Shown piece by piece: positions 1 to 7,778 of a DNA stretch of 13,097 nucleotides. The stretch is from contig JAKQEZ010000214.1 in assembly GCA_029558435.1 (NCBI GenBank), positions 1 through 13,097 of the forward strand. Reading direction: 5' to 3'. Below the pieces are notes generated by a model. That model was not told the DNA's origin, ran no database searches, and was given only the letters and a program-made list of their open reading frames with translations. Every line of letters starts with the position of its first letter. The stretch's first letter is position 1. This DNA comes from Bacteroidota bacterium (GTDB lineage Bacteria > Bacteroidota > Bacteroidia > Flavobacteriales > Crocinitomicaceae). The translations under genes and the position numbers were made by a program.

Positions 1-50
1 AAAAAAGATAGTAATCCACCTAAGAGAAACACAGTCCATCATCCGGTCTC

Positions 51-143
51 GCTGAACACCGAATATTCAAAAGCCGGGCTGGCTTAGTGGCTTACGTTGG
101 AAGATTTTTGGTGGGCTTTTGTATATTCGGCTTAATGTTAGGC
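51..143. repeat. attC-like imperfect palindrome, left flank of the RM operon
   Basis: The arm at 58-75 (CCGAATATTCAAAAGCC) pairs with 114-130 (GGCTTTTGTATATTCGG) with one mismatch over 17 bp. The right edge carries GTTAGGC (137-143), which fits the integron core GTTRRRY. The left edge, GCTGAAC (51-57), only nearly fits RYYYAAC. Size (93 bp) and layout resemble an integron attC site, but no integrase is visible. It may instead belong to a Bacteroidota intergenic repeat family. The right flank of the operon has a related element at 7571-7770. Confidence 0.45.
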
Positions 144-190
144 AATCGTGCTTCTTTTTCGTCTGCTGGTTTGTCGGTCGTTTTTGTTAT

Positions 191-278
191 GCGTTGAGGC
201 AGACACACTTTTTGCCAAGCTTTGGTTTGAGCGTTGGCTGGTGCGGCTTGGCAATGTGTGTGGCTGTTGAGCGTTGGC
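191..278. repeat. Inverted repeat with GCGTTGGC direct repeats downstream of hsdR
   Basis: The arm at 203-220 (ACACAC, then TTGCCAAGC) pairs with 246-261 (GCTTGGCAA, then GTGTGT). The 12-mer TTGAGCGTTGGC occurs twice, at 227-238 and 267-278, and a degenerate GCGTTGAGGC lies at 191-200. The second copy ends just before the hsdR stop codon (280-282). The paired stem has no T-run after it on either strand, so it does not look like an intrinsic terminator. A similarly built element with the same GCGTTGGC ends precedes hsdM at 7472-7557, which ties the two flanks of the operon together. Confidence 0.5.
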
Positions 279-279
279 A

Positions 280-3264
280 TTATTCGTTCAGTTTTTTATA
301 GATTTTCTTCATCATCAATTCTTTCACTAAGTCGCCAAATACTTTGTCCTCCAATATTTTTTCAAATATTTCTTGGTTCTGGTCCATACGACCTATGAGT
401 TTGTCAATAAACTTGTCGTTGAAAGCAAATTTAAATGTGTCAATTTTATTAACTCTTGCTTGTGTTTGCAAGGTTTCATCATCCATTAATTCCGCTTCTA
501 TTTGGTCAAAGAAAAGTTTGTCTGCTTCTTCAAATTCTGTCCCGAAGCGGTCGTTGAGAACTTTGATGATTTCAGATAGTAAAGCTTCTTCGTCTTTGGC
601 TCGTTTTAGACCAGCTTCTGTTGTTCCACTCAACTCGCCTTCTTCTCCTTTTTGCAATTCAATTGAACCTTCTTTTATCTTCTGTAAACGGTAATATTCC
701 AAAGCCACTTCATCATCTAAATGTAATGATTCAGATAGTTCTCGTTTTGGAAGTCTGGTCTGAAGTAGTTTGGCATACGCATAAAACTTTTCAAATTCAG
801 AATCAATAAAAGGCATGATTTGAGAAAGGAAAGCATATAGATTTGTCCATGTTCTCAGGCCTTTTTTAAACTCGTCTTGCTTTTCTTCTTCTGCAATTCC
901 CTTAAATCTGTCAACCGCTGGGTCTGTGAAAGCGTACAGATGTTTTTGATGTTTTGGGTTGTTTAGCTTTGTCTTTGGGTCAAAATACACATTGGCAAAG
1001 GCTTCTATTTCTTGTGTCCAATACACTTGAAATTCGTCTAACCTTGCTTTCAAATCATACAAGTGGTTAATGTCTGTTTCTTCCGTTACAGAAGTAATTT
1101 CATAGTAAGGTTGAAACGAATCTAAAATTGTTTGTCTATCATTTGCAAAATCCAAAACGAAAGTATCTTCTTTGCCTGGGTGCATCCTATTTAGCCTTGA
1201 AAGCGTTTGTACGGCTTTTACTCCTGATAACTTCTTATCTACATACATGGTATGAAGCAAAGGTTGGTCAAAGCCTGTCTGGTACTTGTCGGCAACAATC
1301 AAAATTTTGTATTCGTCTCTTTCAAAAATAGTTGGCAATTCTTTTTCGCTGTAGCCTGTCATTTCAGGTTCTGAAACTCCATCAGGTGCATTGTCGTCAA
1401 TTACCTTTCCTGAAAAGGCAACCAATATTTTGATTTCGTTTTCGTAACCTTTGGTTTTTATATATTTGCCAACTTCTTCAAAATAGCGTTTGGCATGCAA
1501 TCTTGAGCCACAAACCAACATTGCTTTAGCTTTGCCACCGATTTTTTTAGAAACAATATCTCTGAAATGTTCAATGATGATTTCTGTTTTCTGTGCCAAA
1601 TTGTGCGGATGCAATGAAACGAATTTACCAATGGCTTTGGCTGCTTTTTTCTTATTCAGATTTGGGTCATCTTCAATGGCTTTGGTCAGTTTAAAGTACA
1701 GTTCATAGGTGGTGTAGTTTTGCAATACATCCAAAATGAAACCTTCTTCAATGGCTTGACGCATGGAATACAAGTGGAAAGGTTTTGGTTTACCTTCCGT
1801 ATCTTTATCTCCAAAAACTTGTAAGGTTTTATATTTTGGTGTTGCTGTAAAAGCAAAAAATGAAATATTGGGTTGTTGTCCTCTTGCAGCTGCCGACCTT
1901 TCAATTTGCTCTCTAACAAAGTCGTCTCCTGTATAATCATCTGTATCGTCTGAGATAGCCTGCTCTAATGATTTTGAAGCCAAAACTTCTTTGAGTTTTT
2001 TACTTGCTTCGCCACCTTGAGAACTGTGAGCTTCATCAATGATTACAGCATATTTTCTTTCTGGTAATTCACCAACTTTATCCACTACAAACGGAAACTT
2101 CTGTAAGGTAGTGATGATAATGTTTGTACCATAACCCAAAGCAGAAGCCAATTGTGAACTGTCTTTGTCTATTTTTTGAACTACGCCTGTTTTATGCTCA
2201 AATTGGTAAATGGTATTTTGTAATTGTTGGTCAAGTACTTTTCTATCTGTAACGACAATCACGGAATCAAAAATTCTTTCGTCTGTTGCGTTGTGCAAAC
2301 TCGATAAACGATAAGCCAACCAAGCAATGGAATTACTCTTGCCTGAACCTGCTGAATGTTGTATTAAGTAGTTTTTACCAATTCCAACTTGTAAAATATT
2401 ATCGCCAATGCTTCTAACCGCATCTAATTGATGGTATCTTGGGAAAATGAGTTTTTCTTTTTTATAAATTTTGCCTTCAACTTCAATTTCTTCGGTTTGC
2501 AAATGCACAAATCGTTGAATGATTTCCATCCAACTGTCTTTTTGCAGAATGTTTTCCCACAAGTAAGCTGTTCTGTATCCGTTGGGGTTTTGTGGATTAC
2601 CTTTTCCGTTATTAGCTCCTTTGTTGAATGGCAACCAATAAGTTTTACTGCCATCTAACTTAGTGGTCATAAATACTTCGTCTTGGTCAACGGCAAAGTG
2701 AACCAAGCATCTTTTTTTGAAAGCAAAAAGTATTTCTCTGTTATCTCTTGTGGTGCTGTATTGCTTTAAGGCATTGCCAACATTTTGCCCTGTAAATTGA
2801 TTTTTGAGTTCTAAAGTAGCAACAGGAATTCCATTCAATGAAAGCAAAACATCAACCGAATTTTTAACCTTGGTGCTGTAATAGATTTGACGATAAACTT
2901 TCAGATTGTTTTTATTGTACAAATCCACTGCATCAGGATTTAAGCCCGAAGCTGGTTGAAAAAATGCCATCTGAAAACGCACACCATAATCCACAAAGCC
3001 ATTGCGAAGCACATCCAAACTGCCACGCAAGTCCAATTCTTTGTATAGTCGTTGAATAACTCGATTGTCAGCATCTGCACCATGAATGGCAGAAATTTTT
3101 TCCCAGCGCTTTGGTTGCGACTCTTGTAAAAATTTAATCACTTCATATTTGAACATGCCCAATTCAGGGCTGTAATCTGGTGCATTGCCTCCAGTGTAAC
3201 CGCCTTGTTCAATAAGGCTTTGCACCAAGGCAGTTTCAAATGTATTTTCAGTTGTAATGCTCAT
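280..3264 (-). CDS. hsdR: Type I restriction enzyme, restriction/translocase subunit HsdR
   Basis: This is the motor and nuclease subunit of the Type I restriction complex; with HsdM and HsdS it translocates unmodified DNA using ATP and cuts at a distance. The 994 aa are full length for the family. The N-terminal PD-(D/E)xK nuclease shows Asp138, Glu152-x-Lys154 and a following QY pair (168-169). The SF2 helicase core shows Walker A at 304-310 (SAGSGKS), DEAH at 410-413, FTATP at 472-476, a motif V region near 654-668 (VADKYQTGFDQP) and motif VI near 686-693 (QTLSRLNR). The helical C-terminal part (about 730-994) is where the family binds the methylase core. The ATG overlaps the stop of the upstream ntn gene as ATGA, so translation is probably coupled. 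No motif appears broken, so the gene is likely functional. Confidence 0.96.
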   Translation of the reverse strand: MSITTENTFETALVQSLIEQGGYTGGNAPDYSPELGMFKYEVIKFLQESQPKRWEKISAIHGADADNRVIQRLYKELDLRGSLDVLRNGFVDYGVRFQMAFFQPASGLNPDAVDLYNKNNLKVYRQIYYSTKVKNSVDVLLSLNGIPVATLELKNQFTGQNVGNALKQYSTTRDNREILFAFKKRCLVHFAVDQDEVFMTTKLDGSKTYWLPFNKGANNGKGNPQNPNGYRTAYLWENILQKDSWMEIIQRFVHLQTEEIEVEGKIYKKEKLIFPRYHQLDAVRSIGDNILQVGIGKNYLIQHSAGSGKSNSIAWLAYRLSSLHNATDERIFDSVIVVTDRKVLDQQLQNTIYQFEHKTGVVQKIDKDSSQLASALGYGTNIIITTLQKFPFVVDKVGELPERKYAVIIDEAHSSQGGEASKKLKEVLASKSLEQAISDDTDDYTGDDFVREQIERSAAARGQQPNISFFAFTATPKYKTLQVFGDKDTEGKPKPFHLYSMRQAIEEGFILDVLQNYTTYELYFKLTKAIEDDPNLNKKKAAKAIGKFVSLHPHNLAQKTEIIIEHFRDIVSKKIGGKAKAMLVCGSRLHAKRYFEEVGKYIKTKGYENEIKILVAFSGKVIDDNAPDGVSEPEMTGYSEKELPTIFERDEYKILIVADKYQTGFDQPLLHTMYVDKKLSGVKAVQTLSRLNRMHPGKEDTFVLDFANDRQTILDSFQPYYEITSVTEETDINHLYDLKARLDEFQVYWTQEIEAFANVYFDPKTKLNNPKHQKHLYAFTDPAVDRFKGIAEEEKQDEFKKGLRTWTNLYAFLSQIMPFIDSEFEKFYAYAKLLQTRLPKRELSESLHLDDEVALEYYRLQKIKEGSIELQKGEEGELSGTTEAGLKRAKDEEALLSEIIKVLNDRFGTEFEEADKLFFDQIEAELMDDETLQTQARVNKIDTFKFAFNDKFIDKLIGRMDQNQEIFEKILEDKVFGDLVKELMMKKIYKKLNE

Positions 3265-4277
3265 GCGTCTTCACTTTTTGCGAGTTGCTCTTGTTCCACT
3301 TCTTGATTCATAAGAAATTGTCTGTAAGCAACATCTTTAAATATTAGTCTTAATTCATGCTTTGATTTTTCAGATAGATTCTCTTTCAAGAAACCTGATT
3401 CATCAAAACAGGATTGAACAAACTCATAATTGTCTAAATAAACATCTTCGCTGATGTTATATAGTTTGTTGGGTAAATCGGATTCTATGATTTCAAATGT
3501 ATCGGGATTGAAATACCTGACCAAAGGCTTATTGATTTCGTTGTACTCTCTACCTTGAAAGCAAGGTTTTCCTTTGCTTGATTCCCAATAAATACCAAAA
3601 AACTCTGTGCGATTGGATTTGTAAACTTTGGCTATTTGAAGACTTCCATCTACTTCTCTTATTCCTTTATTTAAAGAAATATCCCGAAGTATTTTAAGCG
3701 GTTCCATGTCGATAGGGTCGTCTTGTTTGTCTTCGTCATAAACCATTTTTTTATAATTTCTGAAAGCTTCTTCTTCAATGTCGGGTGATGGGTCGCCTAG
3801 AAAAGTGTAAAAGCGTTTTTTACTTGAGTTGCCGTTTAGCTCATCAAAAATAAATCCTTCTACTTCCTCAGAATAATGCAATTTCCAAATACGAAAACTT
3901 CCTTTTTCCCAATCCCAACCGCCAAACAGAAATTTTGCTCCACCTCTTAATTCGTGTATGTTTTCTCCAGGTATTTCAGAAATTATTTTTTTAACCAATT
4001 CAGTGAATAAGTCCGAAAGAAACACCAATACTTCATCCAGTTTTGCAGCTGGCGATTGTAAATACTTGTCTAAATGAATGGAAGAAACAAGGTTTAGAAC
4101 CAAAGGATAAGCACGAATTGTACTGCCTGCAAAACAAAGCAAACAATCCTTTCTTGGCAGCTCAAAAAGTTTGATGCCGTGTTTCCATTTCTCGCCACCT
4201 GTAAGGCAACTGTCAGTGGCAAATACCAGTTCTTCGGTATCGTTGGCTTGGCGTATGTATGCTGTACAAAGTGTCAT
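3261..4277 (-). CDS. Putative proteasome-fold Ntn hydrolase embedded in the Type I RM operon
   Basis: This 338-aa protein is not an Hsd subunit. It begins MTLCTAYIRQ, and removal of Met1 would expose Thr2. The segment ELVFATDSCLTGG (16-28) resembles the proteasome beta-subunit stretch around Asp17 (VxxAADSRATxG). GIKLFEL (34-40) places Lys36 where Lys33 would be, followed by CFAG (48-51). Further along, FLFGGWDWEKGSFRIWKLH (116-134) resembles the proteasome 'GxDxxxGpxLYxxD' strand pair, and FYTFLGDPSP (156-165) resembles the 'AIGSGS' turn. Residues from about 260 to 338 form an extra acidic, helical tail. No signal peptide or membrane segment is visible, so it should be cytosolic. It starts 3 nt after the hsdS stop and overlaps the hsdR start by 4 nt. 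The fold call is my inference from motif order; substrate and role are unknown. It could be a protease controlling HsdR, an accessory defence effector, or a catalytically dead scaffold. Confidence 0.72.
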   Translation of the reverse strand: MTLCTAYIRQANDTEELVFATDSCLTGGEKWKHGIKLFELPRKDCLLCFAGSTIRAYPLVLNLVSSIHLDKYLQSPAAKLDEVLVFLSDLFTELVKKIISEIPGENIHELRGGAKFLFGGWDWEKGSFRIWKLHYSEEVEGFIFDELNGNSSKKRFYTFLGDPSPDIEEEAFRNYKKMVYDEDKQDDPIDMEPLKILRDISLNKGIREVDGSLQIAKVYKSNRTEFFGIYWESSKGKPCFQGREYNEINKPLVRYFNPDTFEIIESDLPNKLYNISEDVYLDNYEFVQSCFDESGFLKENLSEKSKHELRLIFKDVAYRQFLMNQEVEQEQLAKSEDA

Positions 4278-4280
4278 AGC

Positions 4281-5627
4281 TTAGTCTATTACTTTTATCT
4301 TTCCCGTTACCACCTCACTTATAAGTGCTGTGCGGTATTCGGTTAATAATTCAATCAATTTTTCGGTTTTGGATTTTTTTGAATTGATTCTTTCAATTTC
4401 ATTATTAATGAATAAAACAATCTCTTCTTGTTCATTTATAGTGCTTGGAAGAACTAAGAACATTCGCCCAAAATCCTCTTTTCCAATATTTGGCTGACCC
4501 GTTTCACGTTGGTCAAAAAATATCTGCTTTAAAATCAAATCAGATGATAAAACCCAAAAGAGAAAATCTTTTGTGATGGAATCATTTTTTGGGAAGAAAT
4601 TACCAACGCGGTAGTTCTGTAGTAAAGGCTCATTGATTTTAGGGGCACGAATTATTTTTCCTATTGTACCACCTGTAAGTGCCATCAAAATATCTCCTTC
4701 TTCGATTAAAATGTCTTTAAATTCATCCAACCGATTTTCATCAATAAAACTAACATCATTCACTTCAAGCTCTCCGTTGGCTTTCAATTGTGTTATTTTG
4801 ATAACCTTTAGTCCAGTAGATGTAAAATCATAGTTTCTAAATTGATAGCCATGCCTCAAGAATACATAATGATTAAAACTTGCTGTTTCCCAATGCTCCG
4901 GAATTTCCCCCAACCATTCAATGCCTGAATCTTTCATGGGTACATCAGGATTTATGCCTTTGGTAACGGCTTGGTTGATGATAGCCGTTTTTTCTTCTTC
5001 GTAAAGTTCGAGCAGGCGTTTTTTGTCGGCTATCAGTTCGTCTATCTCGGCTGTTTTACGGTCAAGGTAGTTGGCAATGGCGGTTTGTTCTTCTGGGCTT
5101 GGAATTGCTGTTAGCAAGTCTATAACTTTATCAATTTTCAAATTGATTCGTGTAAAACCATTTGCACCAGTTAGTAAATTATGACGTAGCTGTTTACTGT
5201 GTAATTGATAGTTCAAAAATTCAGGAACGATATTACTTTTCGTAATTCTAAAACCTTTACAAAAGCTGTTTAGATAAGTATCTTCCAAATCAACTAACAA
5301 AACTGCTGACTTTCCTACATCATCATAATTTTCAGAACTCATTAAAAAAAATAAGTCTCCTTTTTGAACTGTATTTTGATTCTCGTTTTCTGCAATGACT
5401 ACTGTTTGCAAAGTTTCAGGGTCTATTCTAAAGTTGTTTGCAATATTTGTGAACGGAATAAAATACTTGTTGTCCTCATTTGTCAATTGATTAAAGTCTG
5501 TGGCACTTTTACCAGAAAGCCCACCGTATAGGTAGCCTAGAAAACGCATCCTTTTTTCTTCCCAGTGTTCGGGAATTTCATCTAAGAATTCAATCTTAGT
5601 AGGTTTATATGCATCATATTTTCTCAT
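4281..5627 (-). CDS. hsdS: Type I restriction enzyme, specificity subunit HsdS
   Basis: HsdS reads the bipartite DNA target through two target recognition domains (TRDs) and docks two HsdM copies. The 448 aa show the usual two-fold pseudo-symmetry. TRD1 (about 1-175) opens with EFLDEIPEHWE (13-23), and the second half repeats this as EWLGEIPEHWE (237-247) before TRD2 (about 248-395). Each half ends in a coiled helix: EEQTAIANYLDRKTAEIDEL near 179-198 and NEQEEIVLFINNEIERIN near 398-415. The central and distal helices also share a repeat (EEKTAIINQAVTKGI and TEYRTALISEVVTGKI). At the DNA level the two half starts (4890-4922 and 5568-5600, with flanking codons to 5562) are about 75% identical. 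The ATG overlaps the hsdM stop as ATGA. The two TRDs look different from each other, so the target should be asymmetric. No silent hsdS cassette or invertase is present nearby. Confidence 0.95.
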   Translation of the reverse strand: MRKYDAYKPTKIEFLDEIPEHWEEKRMRFLGYLYGGLSGKSATDFNQLTNEDNKYFIPFTNIANNFRIDPETLQTVVIAENENQNTVQKGDLFFLMSSENYDDVGKSAVLLVDLEDTYLNSFCKGFRITKSNIVPEFLNYQLHSKQLRHNLLTGANGFTRINLKIDKVIDLLTAIPSPEEQTAIANYLDRKTAEIDELIADKKRLLELYEEEKTAIINQAVTKGINPDVPMKDSGIEWLGEIPEHWETASFNHYVFLRHGYQFRNYDFTSTGLKVIKITQLKANGELEVNDVSFIDENRLDEFKDILIEEGDILMALTGGTIGKIIRAPKINEPLLQNYRVGNFFPKNDSITKDFLFWVLSSDLILKQIFFDQRETGQPNIGKEDFGRMFLVLPSTINEQEEIVLFINNEIERINSKKSKTEKLIELLTEYRTALISEVVTGKIKVID

Positions 5628-7423
5628 GAGTCCAATACCGTTTTTTCAGTTTCCAAAGTTTTTTCCTCTAAAGCCAAAATGTCGGCTTTGATGTTTGCCA
5701 ATGGTCTTAATGGCTTAAACTCATAGAAATACTTGGTAAAATTGATTTCGTACCCAATTTTGGTTTTGCTGTGGTCTATCCATGCTTCGGGCAAGTGTGG
5801 TAAAACTTCTTCATCAAAATATTCTTCAATGGTTTGTGGTACAAGATTACCATCAGCATCTTTTTTCAAGAACGGTATGTTTTCATAATCCCTCAAAGAA
5901 GTATCGGGCTTGGGTTGTCCTTTGCTTTTTACCACTTTGCCATTTTCTTTTAATGGCTGTTCTACAGTTATTCTCCAATAGCCAAAAAACTCATTGGGTA
6001 GGATTTTGCAAAACTCGTTTTCTTCAAAATTGCCGTAGATTTGAGTAATAAAGCCAATACCTTTTTCATTTCCGTTTTCGGCAATTTTCTTGCGTTTGTT
6101 ACCTAAACTTCTGTCCATTTTTTGCCAAAAGCGGTTGAAGTCCAGTTTGCCTTCTTTGGTCAGTTCTTCATCTTTAGCACCCGTAGCATTTATCAATTGC
6201 ACTTTACCACTTCGCTCTGCACTTTTATTGTTGGTTACAATCCAGATGTAGGTGCTGATGCCCGTGTTGTAAAAAAGTTGGTCGGGTAGAGCAATTACTG
6301 CTTCCAGCCAGTCATTTTCAATAATCCATTTTCTGATATTGCTTTCTCCGCTTTCGGCAGCTCCTGTAAATAATGGCGAGCCATTAAAAACAATTCCAAT
6401 TCGAGTTCCGCCCGATTTCATTTTAGAAATCATGTGCTGTAAGAAGAGCAAAGAACCATCATTGATTCTTGGCAAACCTGCCCCAAATCGTCCGCTCATG
6501 CCTTTGCTGTCTGCTTCGGCTTTGATGATTTTTTCGGCTTTTTTCCAGTCCACGCCAAAAGGCGGATTAGAAAGCATGTAATCAAATTTTTCTTCTTCCA
6601 GACCATCCACCGTAAAAGTGTTTCCAAACTTGATGTTGCTTGGATTTTGTCCTTTAATCAACATATCTGATTTACAGATGGCGTAGGATTCAGGATTTAT
6701 TTCTTGTCCGAATACTTTTAGTTCTGCTTTGGGATTGAGTTCTTTTACATACTGCTCACCAACAGAAAGCATTCCACCTGTTCCGCAAGCGGGGTCATAG
6801 AGCGTTTTTACAATACCGTCTTGGGTTAATATGTCTTTATCTTCAATGAACAGCACATTTACCATTAAGCGAATGACTTCTCTTGGTGTAAAATGTTCTC
6901 CAGCTGTTTCGTTGGATTGTTCTGCAAATTTTCTGATAAGCTCTTCAAACGTGTAACCCATTTCCATAGAATCCATGTCGGTCAGGTCAATTTCTTGAAA
7001 TGCCTTTACAACACGAAAAAGGATATCCGTTTTCGGGTCGTCCATGCGGTCAATTTGGTCATCAAAATTGAAGTACTCAATGATTTCCCTTGCACTGGTA
7101 GAAAAGCCATTGATGTAATTTCTAAGATTTACAGAAACGTTATTTGGGTCGGCAATTAGTTTATCAAAATTGAATTGGCTTCTGTTGTGAAAGTTGAAAC
7201 CTGCAATTTTATTGAGAGCAATGTCCTTGGCACTTTCTTTTAATGAGTCCACTTTAGGTAAATAGTCCAACACTTTCTGTTTGGTTGGTTCGAGCACACA
7301 GTCCAGTCTTCTCAGTACTGTCATTGGAAGGATTACCTTTCCATAGTCAGACTGTTTATAGTCACCTCTCAGTAAGTCTGCCACTCTCCAAATCAGGTCA
7401 GCTTTCTCTTTAAAATTCTTCAT
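5624..7423 (-). CDS. hsdM: Type I restriction enzyme, DNA adenine methyltransferase subunit HsdM
   Basis: HsdM methylates adenine (N6) in both halves of the HsdS target using S-adenosylmethionine, protecting host DNA and forming the core on which HsdR assembles. The 599 aa contain the HsdM N-terminal helical domain (about 5-160), then GEHFTPREV (175-183), the SAM-binding motif I DPACGTGG (210-217) and the catalytic motif IV NPPF (286-289), with a C-terminal domain beyond about 470 that contacts HsdS. All key residues are present. It is the first gene of hsdM-hsdS-ntn-hsdR, so methylase and specificity subunits would be made before the nuclease. The start ATG follows an A-rich leader without a clear Shine-Dalgarno site. 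A possible promoter (TTTG near 7479-7482 with a poor -7 match near 7449-7456) is too weak to call. The GCGTTGGC-bounded inverted repeat at 7472-7557 lies directly upstream. Confidence 0.96.
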   Translation of the reverse strand: MKNFKEKADLIWRVADLLRGDYKQSDYGKVILPMTVLRRLDCVLEPTKQKVLDYLPKVDSLKESAKDIALNKIAGFNFHNRSQFNFDKLIADPNNVSVNLRNYINGFSTSAREIIEYFNFDDQIDRMDDPKTDILFRVVKAFQEIDLTDMDSMEMGYTFEELIRKFAEQSNETAGEHFTPREVIRLMVNVLFIEDKDILTQDGIVKTLYDPACGTGGMLSVGEQYVKELNPKAELKVFGQEINPESYAICKSDMLIKGQNPSNIKFGNTFTVDGLEEEKFDYMLSNPPFGVDWKKAEKIIKAEADSKGMSGRFGAGLPRINDGSLLFLQHMISKMKSGGTRIGIVFNGSPLFTGAAESGESNIRKWIIENDWLEAVIALPDQLFYNTGISTYIWIVTNNKSAERSGKVQLINATGAKDEELTKEGKLDFNRFWQKMDRSLGNKRKKIAENGNEKGIGFITQIYGNFEENEFCKILPNEFFGYWRITVEQPLKENGKVVKSKGQPKPDTSLRDYENIPFLKKDADGNLVPQTIEEYFDEEVLPHLPEAWIDHSKTKIGYEINFTKYFYEFKPLRPLANIKADILALEEKTLETEKTVLDS

Positions 7424-7471
7424 TTATTGTCTTTTATCTTTTTGTCAATGTTAATACTTTGTTTCTGTCGA

Positions 7472-7557
7472 GCGTTGGCAAAAATTCAAGCTCTTTTGGT
7501 TTTTTGTTTGGGCTTTGCGTGTCGGCAAAAACCAAATGTGCTTGAATGTGCGTTGGC
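7472..7557. repeat. Inverted repeat bounded by GCGTTGGC, upstream of hsdM
   Basis: The arm at 7484-7503 (ATTCAAGCTCTTTTGGTTTT) pairs with 7528-7547 (AAAACCAAATGTGCTTGAAT) at 17 of 20 positions. GCGTTGGC lies just outside each arm, at 7472-7479 and 7550-7557. The unit lies in the likely 5' control region of hsdM, so it could act as an operator or leader hairpin. Its resemblance to the repeat at 191-278 makes a mobile-module boundary an equal possibility. Confidence 0.5.
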
Positions 7558-7570
7558 TCTTTTAGCATGT

Positions 7571-7770
7571 TGCCTAACGGTTCGGCAGCTTGGCGAAGGA
7601 GCGGAAAATCGAAGCCGAAAGGTTCGGTTTTGCACGAACGTAGCCAATGCTGTGAGCCGTGGCTAAATTAAGTCAAAAAAGCCAATGCTCACAGCATTGG
7701 CGGCATAAAATGTACAAACGTTGAACTTAGCACTTACTCCGCTCTTTTGCCAAACTGCTTGTTAGGTGCA
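7571..7770. repeat. Long (~200 bp) attC-like palindrome between hsdM and ktrA
   Basis: The outer arms at 7571-7605 and 7738-7770 pair imperfectly: GCAG-CTTGGCGAAGGAGCGGA on one side and the complement of TCCGCTCTTTTGCCAAACTGC on the other. GCCTAAC (7572-7578) and GTTAGGT (7761-7767) sit near the tips and match integron RYYYAAC/GTTRRRY cores. Inside, 7643-7657 is a perfect 15-bp inverted match to 7683-7697 plus flanks (GCCAATGCTGTGAGC and its complement within 7681-7701). Each inner copy is also nearly self-complementary, so two hairpins or one large cruciform can form. The right tip ends 8 bp from the ktrA stop codon. At about 200 bp it is longer than most described attC sites. Confidence 0.55.
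7675..7701 (-). terminator. Rho-independent terminator of the nhaA-ktrB-ktrA operon
   Basis: Read on the minus strand, GCCAATGCT-GTG-AGCATTGGC forms a perfect 9-bp stem with a 3-nt loop (7701-7681), followed at once by six T residues (7680-7675). It lies about 78 bp past the ktrA stop codon on the same strand, and upstream of hsdM, so it would insulate the RM operon from read-through. It is part of the larger palindrome at 7571-7770. Confidence 0.7.
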
Positions 7771-7778
7771 GGCGTTCT

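Noticed and set aside
203..261. Possible terminator after hsdR
   Set aside because: The stem is reasonable, but the loop is about 25 nt and no T-run follows on either strand.
92..301. Two short overlapping reading frames (62 aa minus, 60 aa plus) next to hsdR
   Set aside because: Both run through the inverted-repeat region on opposite strands, have low-complexity or repeat-derived sequence and no recognisable domain or leader.
7449..7482. Promoter for hsdM (TTTG at 7479-7482 with TATTAACA at 7449-7456)
   Set aside because: Only the -33-like part fits; the -7 part matches TAnnTTTG poorly and the spacing is long.
7427..7666. 79-aa plus-strand reading frame upstream of hsdM
   Set aside because: It is made from the two palindromic elements, is antisense to the hsdM leader, and resembles no known small protein.
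191..7770. CRISPR array or toxin-antitoxin pair in the repeat-rich flanks
   Set aside because: Repeats are only two copies per side without regular spacers, and no paired small genes with ribosome binding sites are present.
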